From: Saccharothrix violaceirubra
Lineage (GTDB): Bacteria > Actinomycetota > Actinomycetes > Mycobacteriales > Pseudonocardiaceae
Assembly (NCBI RefSeq): GCF_014203755.1
Contig: NZ_JACHJS010000001.1
Span: 5,146,001 to 5,210,000 of the forward strand
Length of the DNA stretch: 64,000 nucleotides
Direction: 5' to 3'
Shown here: piece after piece, positions 1 to 9,177 of the stretch
Layout: the number at the start of each line of letters is the position of its first letter
Position numbering within the stretch: the stretch's first letter is position 1
Made by a program: the position numbers and the translations under genes
The notes under the pieces: model-generated
What the model saw: the letters and a program-made list of their open reading frames with translations, nothing else
Told to the model about the DNA's origin: nothing
The model's database searches: none

Positions 1-1336
<1,336 letters not shown>

Positions 1337-1597
1337 TCCAGACCACCCTCTTCCCGGATTCCCCTGGGAGGAGCAGACCTCCCGCTTTCGAGGGTGAACC
1401 CGGGGCACGAGCGGCAGCCACCAACCCGATACCACTCACAAGATTCGACGTAGTAGCCGCGATCGTCGCTTCCGGCGGCCGGGATGGCGCCCGGACAGCC
1501 GCACCGACATCCTGTTCGCCGCCAAGGACGTCCTGCTCCCCGGCACCGTCGCCGTGGTCGGGGCATTGGCCGCTTTGGTACTGAGTAGGGTGCGCCG
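1337..1597. other. Divergent intergenic region between glgE and a small regulator
   Basis: This holds the glgE promoter side and the upstream region of the winged-helix gene at 1598. A frame open from 1398 ends in TGA at 1599-1601, overlapping the GTG start of the next gene. It encodes a hydrophobic tail (about 1512-1590) but has no ATG, GTG or TTG start early enough to be a convincing gene. No other element is seen. Confidence 0.4.
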
Positions 1598-1906
1598 GTG
1601 AGCGAACACCCGACCGGCGACCTCGACGACGTGGTGCGCCAGCGTGATCGACTGGGCATCCTCACGATCGCCAACGAGGCCGACCGCGTGGAGTTCGGCT
1701 ACCTGCGGTCGACCCTGGACCGGACCGCCGGCAACCTGTCCCGGCACATCAGCGTGCTGGAGCAGGCGGACCTGGTCGAGGCGGCCAAGGGCTACGAGGG
1801 CAAGCGGCCCCGCACGTGGATCACCATCTCCCGGGCCGGACGCGCGGCGCCGGCCCGGGAGATGGCCGTCCTACGCGCTTTGCTCACCCGCCACGACGAC
1901 GCCTGA
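1598..1906 (+). CDS. Small winged-helix transcriptional regulator
   Basis: A 102-residue protein that reads as one winged-helix DNA-binding domain: helix 1 (DDVVRQRDRLGILTIA), a recognition region (LRSTLDRTAGNLSRHISVLE) and a wing (GKRPRTWITISRAGR). This matches the small MarR/ArsR-like winged-helix proteins (HTH_34 type) common in actinomycetes. It has no ligand domain, so any signal would act on the short C-terminus or by dimerisation. The GTG start at 1598 overlaps the stop of a short upstream frame. Its 3' end overlaps the convergent SseB-like gene by 36 bp. The target is unknown. Confidence 0.8.
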   Translation: MSEHPTGDLDDVVRQRDRLGILTIANEADRVEFGYLRSTLDRTAGNLSRHISVLEQADLVEAAKGYEGKRPRTWITISRAGRAAPAREMAVLRALLTRHDDA

Positions 1907-2455
1907 CCCGACGACGTCGCGCAGAGCCCGCACCAACCCGGCCTCGGGCAGGTCGACCCGCAGCCCGACCGGTCCGCACAGCCGCAGGACGAAGTCCTCG
2001 CCGGCCCGGTCGAACAGCACGGCCAACTCGACTCCCGTGCGCCGCTGCCAGTGCGGTGGCCAGTCGGCGGGCAGGACTTTCGCGGACGTGAACGCGTCCA
2101 CCACGCGCACCGGCCCTTCGTCCCGGAAGACCAGGTGCGGGCGTTCGCGTCGCGAAGGGTCCAGTGGCAGCACCAGTTCCGCGCCGAGCAGGGCGACCAC
2201 GACGTCGTCCTGCCCGACCTGCCCGGCTCCGGCGAGCAGCAGCGCGGCCTCCAGTTCGTTCTCCGGCCGGAGCAGGCGCGGGTTCTCCACGTAGGTGTCG
2301 GTGATCCGCCCGTCGGCGTCGACCAGGTAGCGCCCCACCACGGCCTCCCCCACCGGCCCGAGCACCTTCTCCAGCACCGGGTCGAACACCTGGAGCCAGG
2401 TGTTCGACGTCGCCCGTGCCCGCAGGTCGTCCGTGACGACCGGTCGTTCCCGCAC
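1871..2455 (-). CDS. SseB-like type VII secretion-associated protein
   Basis: A 194-residue cytoplasmic protein resembling the SseB-like/ESX-associated proteins of Pseudonocardiales. It has an N-terminal half around VLGPVGEAVVGRYLVDADG and LRPENELEAALLLAGAG, and a C-terminal half with VLFDRAGEDFVLRLCGP. I prefer the GTG start at 2455 (VRERPVVTDD) because AGGGGG lies 6-8 bases upstream; an in-frame ATG at 2488 is the alternative. The gene is divergent from the YbaB-like gene at 2529, so one short region probably drives both halves of the cassette. The biochemical function of the family is not established. The link to ESX comes from its neighbours. Confidence 0.7.
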   Translation of the reverse strand: MRERPVVTDDLRARATSNTWLQVFDPVLEKVLGPVGEAVVGRYLVDADGRITDTYVENPRLLRPENELEAALLLAGAGQVGQDDVVVALLGAELVLPLDPSRRERPHLVFRDEGPVRVVDAFTSAKVLPADWPPHWQRRTGVELAVLFDRAGEDFVLRLCGPVGLRVDLPEAGLVRALRDVVGSGVVVAGEQSA

Positions 2456-2528
2456 GTCGTTCCCCCTCTGGTCCGAATGGATACGCATGGTGCCATTCCC
2501 GCCCACGCAATGTGACCGACGTGCCACG

Positions 2529-2987
2529 ATGCGCCACGACCCACCAGCCGGGACCGATCCACACCGGTACTTAGCCGACTTCGAGCAGCAGTTGCAGCAG
2601 GCCCGACAGCGGATCGAGGCCGTGAACGCCGCGTTCCGCGCCGCCCGCACGACGTCCACCAGCCGCGACGGCGCCGTGACCGTGACGGTCGCCTCGGGTG
2701 GCCGCATCGAGTCGTTGCGCCTGACGCCCAAGGCGATCGAGCTGGGCTACGCGACACTGGCCGCGACCATCACCGACACCATCCGCACGGCGCAGGTCGG
2801 CGCCGCCCGGATGATCGAGGACGCCGTCCGCCCGGTCCTGGGCGACGGCGAGGGCATGGACTTCCTGCGCGAGCAGGTGGAGCGCGGCATCACCGCGATC
2901 GACTCGACCGCGGCGCCGACGGACCGCCCGGCCCGCAAGACCTCCCGGAACGACGACGACTACTACGACGGACCGGTCCTGCGATGA
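2529..2987 (+). CDS. YbaB/EbfC family DNA-binding-like protein
   Basis: A 152-residue protein with the YbaB/EbfC fold: a long N-terminal amphipathic helix (YLADFEQQLQQARQRIEAVN), a strand pair carrying DGAVTVTVASGGRIESLRL, then a C-terminal helix. YbaB proteins are small nucleoid-associated dimers, but in actinomycetes diverged copies sit in ESX-type cassettes. The C-terminus has an acidic tyrosine-rich tail (NDDDYYDG). The ATG at 2529 matches the family N-terminus, although no clear ribosome site precedes it; ATG 2487 is an in-frame alternative. Its last four bases overlap the next gene (ATGA), so translation is probably coupled. Confidence 0.75.
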   Translation: MRHDPPAGTDPHRYLADFEQQLQQARQRIEAVNAAFRAARTTSTSRDGAVTVTVASGGRIESLRLTPKAIELGYATLAATITDTIRTAQVGAARMIEDAVRPVLGDGEGMDFLREQVERGITAIDSTAAPTDRPARKTSRNDDDYYDGPVLR

Positions 2988-3292
2988 CCGGCTTCGGTAC
3001 CAGCGCCGACAACCTGGACGAGCACGCGGACTACATCGAGGACGTGCTGGCCCCGGACGTCAGGGAGGCCGTCGAGGCGGCGGGACGGGTAAAGCTCGGC
3101 GACGACTCGATGGGCCTGCTCTGCCAGGTGTACTCGTTCGTCTTCGACGAGGAACTCGACACGGCCCGGGACCTGCTCAGGAAGCTGCCCGACGCCCTGG
3201 ACGCCACCGCCGGCGACCTGCACGCGACGGCCACCGGCTACCGCACGGTGGACTCGGGCGAGAGCACGAACCTGGACGGGATGAACCGATGA
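2984..3292 (+). CDS. EspC-like ESX secretion-associated protein
   Basis: A 102-residue, helical, acidic protein of the ESX-associated EspC/DUF2580 type. Residues 1-30 form one helix (DNLDEHADYIEDVLAPDVRE) and the C-terminal helix (LRKLPDALDATAGDLHATATG) has the spacing of the WXG100-like hairpin. Such proteins are exported by, or form filaments with, type VII systems. It overlaps both neighbours by 4 bp (ATGA at each end), placing it in one operon with the YbaB-like and WXG-type genes. No ESX core gene (EccC or similar) is in the window, so the machinery would have to be elsewhere in the genome. Confidence 0.7.
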   Translation: MTGFGTSADNLDEHADYIEDVLAPDVREAVEAAGRVKLGDDSMGLLCQVYSFVFDEELDTARDLLRKLPDALDATAGDLHATATGYRTVDSGESTNLDGMNR

Positions 3293-4665
3293 CGGACAAC
3301 GAACTCGTCGCCCCGGTCAAGGACGACGGAAAAGTTCTCGCCGGGGCCGGAATCTTCGACACGGCCGAAGACATCGGTCGCAATGTCTTCGCGACGAGAA
3401 GCGACGACGACAGTGGGCGAGCCAAGGAGATCGACGAGATCGCCGCGGCCATCGACGGCATCGCGATGAGCTTGGGTGTCGTCGGTGTCATCGCCGATCC
3501 GCTCGGTTCGCTGGCCTCCAGCGCGGTCGGCTGGATCATCGAGAACGTGAGCTGGATCCGGAAGCCGTTCGACGACCTGGCGGGTGATCCGCCTGCCGTC
3601 GAAGCGGTCGCCAACACGTGGAAGAACATTTCCGAACGCTTGGCGCAGGTCGCGGGCCAGTACCAGGAGAACCGCACAGAAGTGGTCGACTGGCGCGGCA
3701 CGTCGGCCGCCTCCTACGGCGAGCACGCGTCGAAGCTCGGCGGGCAACTCACGAACGCGTCGGAGTCGGCCAAAGACGCGTCGTCCGCGATCAAGCTCGC
3801 CGGGGCGGCGGTCGCCGCCACCCGGGCACTCATCCGGGACGTACTCGCGGAACTGGCGGGCACGCTGATCACCTGGGGCATCCCGGCGCCGGCCTCGGCC
3901 GTGCCCACCGCAGGTGCCTCCATCGCCGCGTTCGTGACCCGCGCGGTCACCAAGGCGATCGAGATCGGCGGCCGGATCGCCCAGTTCCTCAAGAAACTGT
4001 TCACGATCATGGACACGCTCTCCGCATTGGCCAAGCGGATGGGTGGCAGCATGCGCGGCCGGGCCGACGAACTCGCGGACATGGCCCGTGTGTCACCCAA
4101 CACCCCGGTCGGCAACCAACGGGCCGCCGACCTGATGCACGCCTCCACCACCCGCGCCTCCCGCGCCGATTCACTGGACGGCGCGGGCGACACCCTCGCC
4201 GGCGGTGCGCAACGCGGACGTGACGCCATGGACAACGTCACGAACAAGGCCGATGCCCTGGCCGACAACTGGAACAGGCGCGCAAGCGACTGGGCCGACC
4301 GCGTGAAACAGAACGGCCCGAACAGGCGGCAGAAGGTCCAGGACGTCTACGACAAACTCGGCAGCCCGTCGATGAACACCCGCAGCGCCGACATGCCCGA
4401 CTCCCGCTGGGCATGGTTGACGAAGGCGGACAACGCCACCGGAAACGGCATCCTGTCCGGCCAGAACTGGGTCCGGGCGGCGCGCACGTTCGATCTGGGC
4501 CACCTGATGCCCGCCTGGGGCGACGTCATCTCCCCGATCCGGGAAGGGCTCAAAGAGCTGAACAAAGCGTTCTTGGCAGAGGATTACGAGAAGGCCAAGG
4601 AGCACCACCGCAACCGGGGCGACCAGGTCTTCCTGCCCTACCGCAACCGCGAAGAAAAACGATGA
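3289..4665 (+). CDS. Large WXG-type protein, putative type VII secretion substrate
   Basis: A 458-residue protein not recognisable over its full length. Residues 100-185 form a WXG100-like hairpin with the tight turn W135-R136-G137 inside VVDWRGTSAASYGEHASKL. Ala/Gly-rich hydrophobic helices follow around 180-235, and then a long charged, helical C-terminal part with no recognisable enzyme domain. The position after EspC-like and YbaB-like genes with ATGA overlaps makes a secreted effector or scaffold plausible, as in polymorphic-toxin-like ESX cargo. I see no catalytic motif in the tail, so a toxin role is only a possibility. Confidence 0.65.
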   Translation: MTDNELVAPVKDDGKVLAGAGIFDTAEDIGRNVFATRSDDDSGRAKEIDEIAAAIDGIAMSLGVVGVIADPLGSLASSAVGWIIENVSWIRKPFDDLAGDPPAVEAVANTWKNISERLAQVAGQYQENRTEVVDWRGTSAASYGEHASKLGGQLTNASESAKDASSAIKLAGAAVAATRALIRDVLAELAGTLITWGIPAPASAVPTAGASIAAFVTRAVTKAIEIGGRIAQFLKKLFTIMDTLSALAKRMGGSMRGRADELADMARVSPNTPVGNQRAADLMHASTTRASRADSLDGAGDTLAGGAQRGRDAMDNVTNKADALADNWNRRASDWADRVKQNGPNRRQKVQDVYDKLGSPSMNTRSADMPDSRWAWLTKADNATGNGILSGQNWVRAARTFDLGHLMPAWGDVISPIREGLKELNKAFLAEDYEKAKEHHRNRGDQVFLPYRNREEKR

Positions 4666-5138
4666 CCGCGACACGCCGCCCCTGGCACCGCAAGCGCCGC
4701 CACCTGGGTCTGCTCATCATCGCCCTCTGCTACGCCATGATCTTCGTGTACGAGGTGGGGCAGGACAACGGCAAACCCGAGACCCCGACCGACGGCGTAG
4801 CCAGGGACATCACCTGCGAACGCCGCTGGTTCTTTCTCGGCGCATCCCATGTCTGCCGCGCGGTCGTCCACTACGAAGGCAAGGAGTACCCGAACATATT
4901 CACCTACGAGCTGGGCATGGACGATGTGGGACAGGAGGTCCCGGTCACCCGCACCGGGAAGTACAAGAAAAGTCAGACCCCCATGTTCACGACGGCACCC
5001 GCCCGCACGGGGGTCCCGATGTTCGTCATCCCCCTGGTCTGGTTCGCGCTCGGTTCGACGAACGTGTTCCTCCTGATCCGCATCATGCTGCTCACCGCCC
5101 CCTCTCAGCGCCCCAAGTCCAAGACGCGCATCGACTGA
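4662..5138 (+). CDS. Two-TM membrane protein of the ESX-associated cassette
   Basis: A 158-residue protein: a basic N-terminus (RRPWHRKRRHLG), a first membrane helix (LLIIALCYAMIFVYEV), an external domain of about 85 residues with two cysteines (DITCERRWFFLGASHVC) and a second membrane helix (FVIPLVWFALGSTNVFLLI), with a basic tail inside. The two cysteines could form a disulfide outside the membrane. It starts in the ATGA overlap with the WXG-type gene and is the last gene of that operon. It resembles uncharacterised Pseudonocardiales proteins of the DUF6346 kind (recalled, not checked). Its role is unknown. Confidence 0.7.
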   Translation: MTATRRPWHRKRRHLGLLIIALCYAMIFVYEVGQDNGKPETPTDGVARDITCERRWFFLGASHVCRAVVHYEGKEYPNIFTYELGMDDVGQEVPVTRTGKYKKSQTPMFTTAPARTGVPMFVIPLVWFALGSTNVFLLIRIMLLTAPSQRPKSKTRID

Positions 5139-5226
5139 TCGGTGGATGTCGGGCCCGCGGGGGTGGAGGTCGGGCTCCGTCGATGCGTCGATCCGCGCAC
5201 CACCCCCGCCCCGACACGCTGAGCCC

Positions 5227-6402
5227 ATGTCGCTCACCACAGCAAGCCCAGGCCCCCTCGCGGCCCGCGAACGGGTGCTCGGGCCGGACCTCGCGCGGGG
5301 ACTCATGCTGGCGCTCATCGCGTTGGCGAACTCGGTCTACTACCTGCACGGACGCCCCTACGGCTCCCGGCAGCACATCGTCGAGGAAGGGATCCTCGAC
5401 CGCATCGTCAGCGTGCTCGACGTGGCCGCGGTCGACGCCCGCGCCTACCCCATGTTCGCCGCCCTCTACGCGTACGGCGTGGTCCGGATCTTCCAGCGGC
5501 AGAAGGCCGCCGGGAGGTCCGACCAGGAAGCCAAGAAGCTGCTCCGCCGCCGGAGCCGGTGGTTGATCGTGTTCGGCTTCGTGCACGCCACGCTGCTGTT
5601 CCCCGGCGACGTCCTCGGCCTCTACGGCCTGGCGGGGTTCGTGCTCGTGGCGTTGACGCGGGTGTCGAACCGCGCGCTGATCGTCATCGCCGGTCTCTGG
5701 CTCGTGCCCGTGGCCGTCATCCAGGGCGGCGCCGCCATGATGCCGCCGACCGGGCAGCGCGAGTACTTCTTCTCGTTCGAGACCGAAAGTCTCACGAAGG
5801 CCCTCGCGCTGCACCCGGTCGAGTGGCTCATGGTCCCGATCGGCATGGTCGGCGTGTGGAGTGCCCTGCTCATCGGCACGTGGGCGGCACGGCGCGGCGT
5901 CCTCACCGACCCGGCCGCCCACCGGCCGCTGCTGGTCCGCACCGCCGCCATCGGGCTCCCCGTGGCCGTGCTCGGCGGCCTGCCGGCCGGTCTGGGTGTC
6001 GGGCGGTTCTGGTCGCCGACGACGGTCGACGGGCTGTGGGCCGTGTCCGCGCTGCACGCCGTCACGGGCATCGCGGGCGGGCTCGGGTACGCGGCGTTGA
6101 TCGGGTTGATCGCGCTGCGCATCGGCGAACGACGAGGTCCCGTCGTCCGGGCCCTGGTCGCCACCGGTCAGCGGTCCATGACCTGCTACCTGTTCCAGTC
6201 GGTCGTGTTCGTGGCCCTGCTCTCGCCCTACACGCTCGGTCTCGGCGCGAAGCTCGGCACGGCCGAGGTCGGGGCACTGGCACTGGCCACGTGGCTGGTC
6301 TCGGTGGTGATCGCGGACCTGCTGCGCCGGGCCGACCGGCGTGGACCGGCGGACGCCCTGCTCCGGCGCCTGACCTACCGGCGGGGGAAGATCCCAGCGT
6401 GA
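5227..6402 (+). CDS. DUF418 family multi-spanning membrane protein
   Basis: A 391-residue integral membrane protein with about ten hydrophobic helices. It starts with the family N-terminal block (RERVLGPDLARGLMLALIALANS) and ends with the C-terminal DUF418 signature region (GQRSMTCYLFQSVVFVALL...). DUF418 proteins are related to acyltransferase-like membrane proteins; substrates are unknown. ATG 5227 is chosen because it begins just before the conserved block; an upstream in-frame ATG at 5146 would add a Pro/Arg-rich stretch with no family match. Its TGA overlaps the GTG of the sensor kinase, so the three genes 5227-8212 form one operon. Confidence 0.85.
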   Translation: MSLTTASPGPLAARERVLGPDLARGLMLALIALANSVYYLHGRPYGSRQHIVEEGILDRIVSVLDVAAVDARAYPMFAALYAYGVVRIFQRQKAAGRSDQEAKKLLRRRSRWLIVFGFVHATLLFPGDVLGLYGLAGFVLVALTRVSNRALIVIAGLWLVPVAVIQGGAAMMPPTGQREYFFSFETESLTKALALHPVEWLMVPIGMVGVWSALLIGTWAARRGVLTDPAAHRPLLVRTAAIGLPVAVLGGLPAGLGVGRFWSPTTVDGLWAVSALHAVTGIAGGLGYAALIGLIALRIGERRGPVVRALVATGQRSMTCYLFQSVVFVALLSPYTLGLGAKLGTAEVGALALATWLVSVVIADLLRRADRRGPADALLRRLTYRRGKIPA

Positions 6403-7580
6403 CGTCGATCGGCGAACAGGTCGAACGGCGGTGGAACCGGATCTGGGCCACCGCGCCGTACGCCGTGCTGCTCTTCGCGTGCGTGGTGGAGGTGCTGACC
6501 GGCACCTCCGTCCCGCGGGTCCTGGTCACGCTGGGCATCGCGGCGGCGCTGGCGGCGTGGCACGGCTGGTTCGTCCTCGGCCACCCCGCGTGGTGGGACC
6601 GGCTGACGTGGATGATGGCCGTCTACTACGTCGGCGTGCTCGCCTTCACCACGCTCCTGCTGTCGCGCAGCGACGCGTTCGAGGTGTTCCTCCCGATGTG
6701 CTTCCTGCTGGCGTTCGCCGCCCTGCCCGGCTGGCCCGCCTACCCGGCGGTGCTGACGGCGAACGTCCCGTGGCTGATCGTGTCCGAAGAGGACCCGTAC
6801 ACCAAGCTGGTCACCCTGGCCATGAGCACGTCGTTGGCCGTGCTGATCGGGGGCATGATGCGGACCATGGAGCGCGAGGCGATCCGCCGGCGCATGGTGA
6901 ACAGCGAGCTGGTCGCCATGGCCGCCGAGAACGCCCGCCTGCACGAGCTGCTGCTGAGCCAGGCCCGCGAGGCCGGGATCACCGAGGAGCGGGCCCGCAT
7001 CGCCCGCGAGATCCACGACACCGTCGCCCAGGGGCTGACCGGGATCGTCACCCAGCTGGAGGTGGCGGCGGACGCGGTGCCCGCGCCCGTGCGGCACCGG
7101 CTCGTCACGGCCCGCAACCTCGCGCGCACCAGTCTGGTCGAGGTCCGCCGGTCGATCGAGGCGCTGCGGCCGGGACCGTTGCAGGACGCCCGGCTCGGCG
7201 ACGCCGTGCGCCAGGCCGTGACGACGTGGCACGAGCAGTACCACGTGCCCGCGTCGTTCACCGTGACCGGCACGCCGCTGCCCGTGCACTCCGAGGTGGA
7301 GGTGACCGTGCTGCGGGCCGCGCAGGAGGCGCTGGCCAACGTCGGCCGCCACGCCGCGGCGACGCGGGTCGCCGTCACACTGTCCTATATGGAGGATGTC
7401 ATCGTGCTGGACGTGCGCGACGACGGCCGGGGCTTCGACCCGTCGGCGGCGACCGGGTTCGGGCTGACCGCGTTGCGGCAGCGGGTCGCGGCGCTGTCCG
7501 GGCACGTGGACGTCGAGTCGGCACCGGGCGCGGGCACCGCGGTCGGCGTGAGCGTGCCGGTGATCGAGGTGGACCGGTGA
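6399..7580 (+). CDS. Sensor histidine kinase, NarX/DesK-like (HisKA_3)
   Basis: A 393-residue membrane kinase. Five or so N-terminal hydrophobic helices (about residues 18-165) are followed by a short coiled coil, a HisKA_3 dimerisation domain with the phospho-acceptor His206 in ARIAREIHDTVAQGLTGI, and a HATPase_c domain with an N-box-like EALANVGRHA and G1 box DVRDDGRGF. There is no extracytoplasmic sensor domain, so it probably senses membrane state or a signal relayed by the co-transcribed DUF418 protein. It starts at GTG 6399 inside the GTGA overlap. The cognate regulator overlaps its 3' end by 4 bp. Confidence 0.92.
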   Translation: MTSIGEQVERRWNRIWATAPYAVLLFACVVEVLTGTSVPRVLVTLGIAAALAAWHGWFVLGHPAWWDRLTWMMAVYYVGVLAFTTLLLSRSDAFEVFLPMCFLLAFAALPGWPAYPAVLTANVPWLIVSEEDPYTKLVTLAMSTSLAVLIGGMMRTMEREAIRRRMVNSELVAMAAENARLHELLLSQAREAGITEERARIAREIHDTVAQGLTGIVTQLEVAADAVPAPVRHRLVTARNLARTSLVEVRRSIEALRPGPLQDARLGDAVRQAVTTWHEQYHVPASFTVTGTPLPVHSEVEVTVLRAAQEALANVGRHAAATRVAVTLSYMEDVIVLDVRDDGRGFDPSAATGFGLTALRQRVAALSGHVDVESAPGAGTAVGVSVPVIEVDR

Positions 7581-8212
7581 CGCTGCGGCTGGTGGTGGTC
7601 GACGACCACCCGGTGGTGCGCGACGGGTTGCGCGGGATGCTCGGCACGCAGCCGGACTTCGAGATCGTCGGCGAGGCGGCGGGCGGGCTGGAGGCGTTGA
7701 CCGTGGTCGAGGCCGTCGTGCCGGACGTGGTGCTGACCGACCTGCGCATGCCCGAACCCAGTGGCGGCACGCTGATCCGGCTGCTGCGGGAACGCGTGCC
7801 GTCCGTGCGGGTGCTCGTGCTCACCACGCACGACACCGACTCCGACGTGCTGCCGGCAGTGGAGGCGGGCGCGATCGGCTACCTGCTCAAGGACGCGCCG
7901 CGCGAGGAGCTGTTCCGCGCGGTCCGGGCCGCCGCGCGGGGCGAGACCGTGCTGGCGCCGTCCGTGGCCGCGTTGCTGCTGGAACGGGTCCGCCCGAAGC
8001 CCACGCTGACCCGCGCCCGGTTGAGCGCGCGGGAACTCGACGTGCTCGCCCTGATCGCCGAGGGCCGCACCAACCGGGAGGCCGCCGCCGAGCTGTTCAT
8101 CAGCGAGGCCACGGTCAAGACCCACCTGCTGCACATCTACGCGAAGTTGGAGGTGCCCGACCGCGCGTCGGCCGTGGCCGCCGCCTACCGACGCGGCATC
8201 CTCGAACGCTGA
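7577..8212 (+). CDS. Response regulator, NarL/LuxR family
   Basis: A 211-residue NarL-type regulator: receiver domain with the acidic pair D9-D10, phospho-acceptor D55 in VLTDLRMP and the conserved Lys in YLLKDA, then a LuxR-type HTH (LSARELDVLALIAEGRTNREAAAELFISEATVKTHL). It is translationally coupled (GTGA) to the kinase. The direct targets are unknown; autoregulation of the DUF418-kinase-regulator operon is common for this arrangement. A 13-bp hairpin follows 23 bp after the stop. Confidence 0.93.
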   Translation: MTLRLVVVDDHPVVRDGLRGMLGTQPDFEIVGEAAGGLEALTVVEAVVPDVVLTDLRMPEPSGGTLIRLLRERVPSVRVLVLTTHDTDSDVLPAVEAGAIGYLLKDAPREELFRAVRAAARGETVLAPSVAALLLERVRPKPTLTRARLSARELDVLALIAEGRTNREAAAELFISEATVKTHLLHIYAKLEVPDRASAVAAAYRRGILER

Positions 8213-8235
8213 GCACATCGGGGAACGCCGAGGGC

Positions 8236-8275
8236 GCGGGCCGTCCGGAGGCGGGAGGCCCCCCGGACGGCCCGC
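8236..8275. terminator. Bidirectional stem-loop terminator
   Basis: Perfect 13-bp inverted repeat (8236-8248 with 8263-8275) around a 14-nt loop, lying between the stops of two convergent genes. There is no U-tract, as is usual in high-GC actinomycetes. Confidence 0.8.
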
Positions 8276-8279
8276 GGAC

Positions 8280-9041
8280 TCACACCCGCTGCCAGAGCGA
8301 GGCCGTGTTCGGCGGCTCCCACCCGGCCAGCGAGGTGTGCGCCTGGACGCACCGGTACGACGCACCGCCGTACGTCACCCGCGTCCCCACCGAGTAGGCC
8401 ACCCCCGGCGCCCAGTTCCCGACCGGCGTCGTGGTCGTGGTCGTCGGCACGGTCGTGGTCGTCGGTTCCGGTTCCGGTTCGGTCGTGGTCGGCTTCGTCG
8501 TGCTCGTCGGGCCGGGACCACCGGGCCCGACCTGGAGGTCGACGCAGTTGTAGAACGCCATCGCGGTGTCGGCGATGTTCCAGATCGCCAGCACCTTGAT
8601 CCGTCCGGTGCGACCGCCCAGGCTCACGTTGTGCCGCACGGTCACCCCCGGCTGGCGACCGCGCTCGTCGAACTCCGCGATCTTGGACCCGCCGACCCAG
8701 TACTGCCACGTCGTGGTCGAGTGGTTGGCCGTGATCGTCCAGGTGAACGGGACGTTGTCGCCCACCGAGGCGGCGGGCCACGGCTTGTTGTCGTCGTTGA
8801 GCGGCGCCCACCGCGCGTCGCCGCCGTGGCAGTTCTTCTGCCCCTTGAGTCCTTCGACGCTCGCCGGCTCGTAGATGATGTCGCCGCAGCCGGACATCCG
8901 GCCCGCGAAGCACACCGCCTGGCGGCTCGGCGGCGACGTGATGTAGCCGTGCGCACTGGCCGGCCCGGCCGACAGCACCACGACGAACGGGGCAACGGCC
9001 GTTCCGGCGACCACCGCCGCGAGTTTTCGTCCCAACCTCAT
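8280..9041 (-). CDS. Secreted AA10 lytic polysaccharide monooxygenase with CBM5/12
   Basis: A 253-residue copper enzyme. The signal peptide ends in PASA at residue 30, so the mature protein starts with His31 (HGYITSPPSR), the first ligand of the histidine brace; the second is His107 in TANHSTTTW. The AA10 core runs to about 171, followed by a Thr/Pro/Glu-rich linker (172-208) and a C-terminal carbohydrate-binding module of the CBM5/12 type (WAPGVAYSVGTRVTYGGASYRC). This layout is typical of chitin-active LPMOs. GAAGGAG sits 8 bases before the ATG. It stands alone; no chitinase gene is nearby. Confidence 0.92.
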   Translation of the reverse strand: MRLGRKLAAVVAGTAVAPFVVVLSAGPASAHGYITSPPSRQAVCFAGRMSGCGDIIYEPASVEGLKGQKNCHGGDARWAPLNDDNKPWPAASVGDNVPFTWTITANHSTTTWQYWVGGSKIAEFDERGRQPGVTVRHNVSLGGRTGRIKVLAIWNIADTAMAFYNCVDLQVGPGGPGPTSTTKPTTTEPEPEPTTTTVPTTTTTTPVGNWAPGVAYSVGTRVTYGGASYRCVQAHTSLAGWEPPNTASLWQRV

Positions 9042-9177
9042 CGTCCGGCTCCTTCGCCAACGGGTTCGCAGGGGATCACGCGGCGGCGGACCTGCTCCGC
9101 GAACGTAAGCGTGAACGGATACCCGGATCAACGGACGAAAGCAGGATCGGAACCCTCCGCACGGCGGTGGCGCGTGC

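Noticed and set aside
1398..1601. Short open frame ending in a hydrophobic tail just before the regulator at 1598.
   Set aside because: No ATG, GTG or TTG start before the hydrophobic part and no ribosome site; the overlap with the next start is the only support.
5157..5209. Inverted repeat GCGGGGGTGG/CCACCCCCGC before the DUF418 gene.
   Set aside because: Arms of 10 bp but 33 nt apart and of simple composition; chance is likely in this GC-rich sequence.
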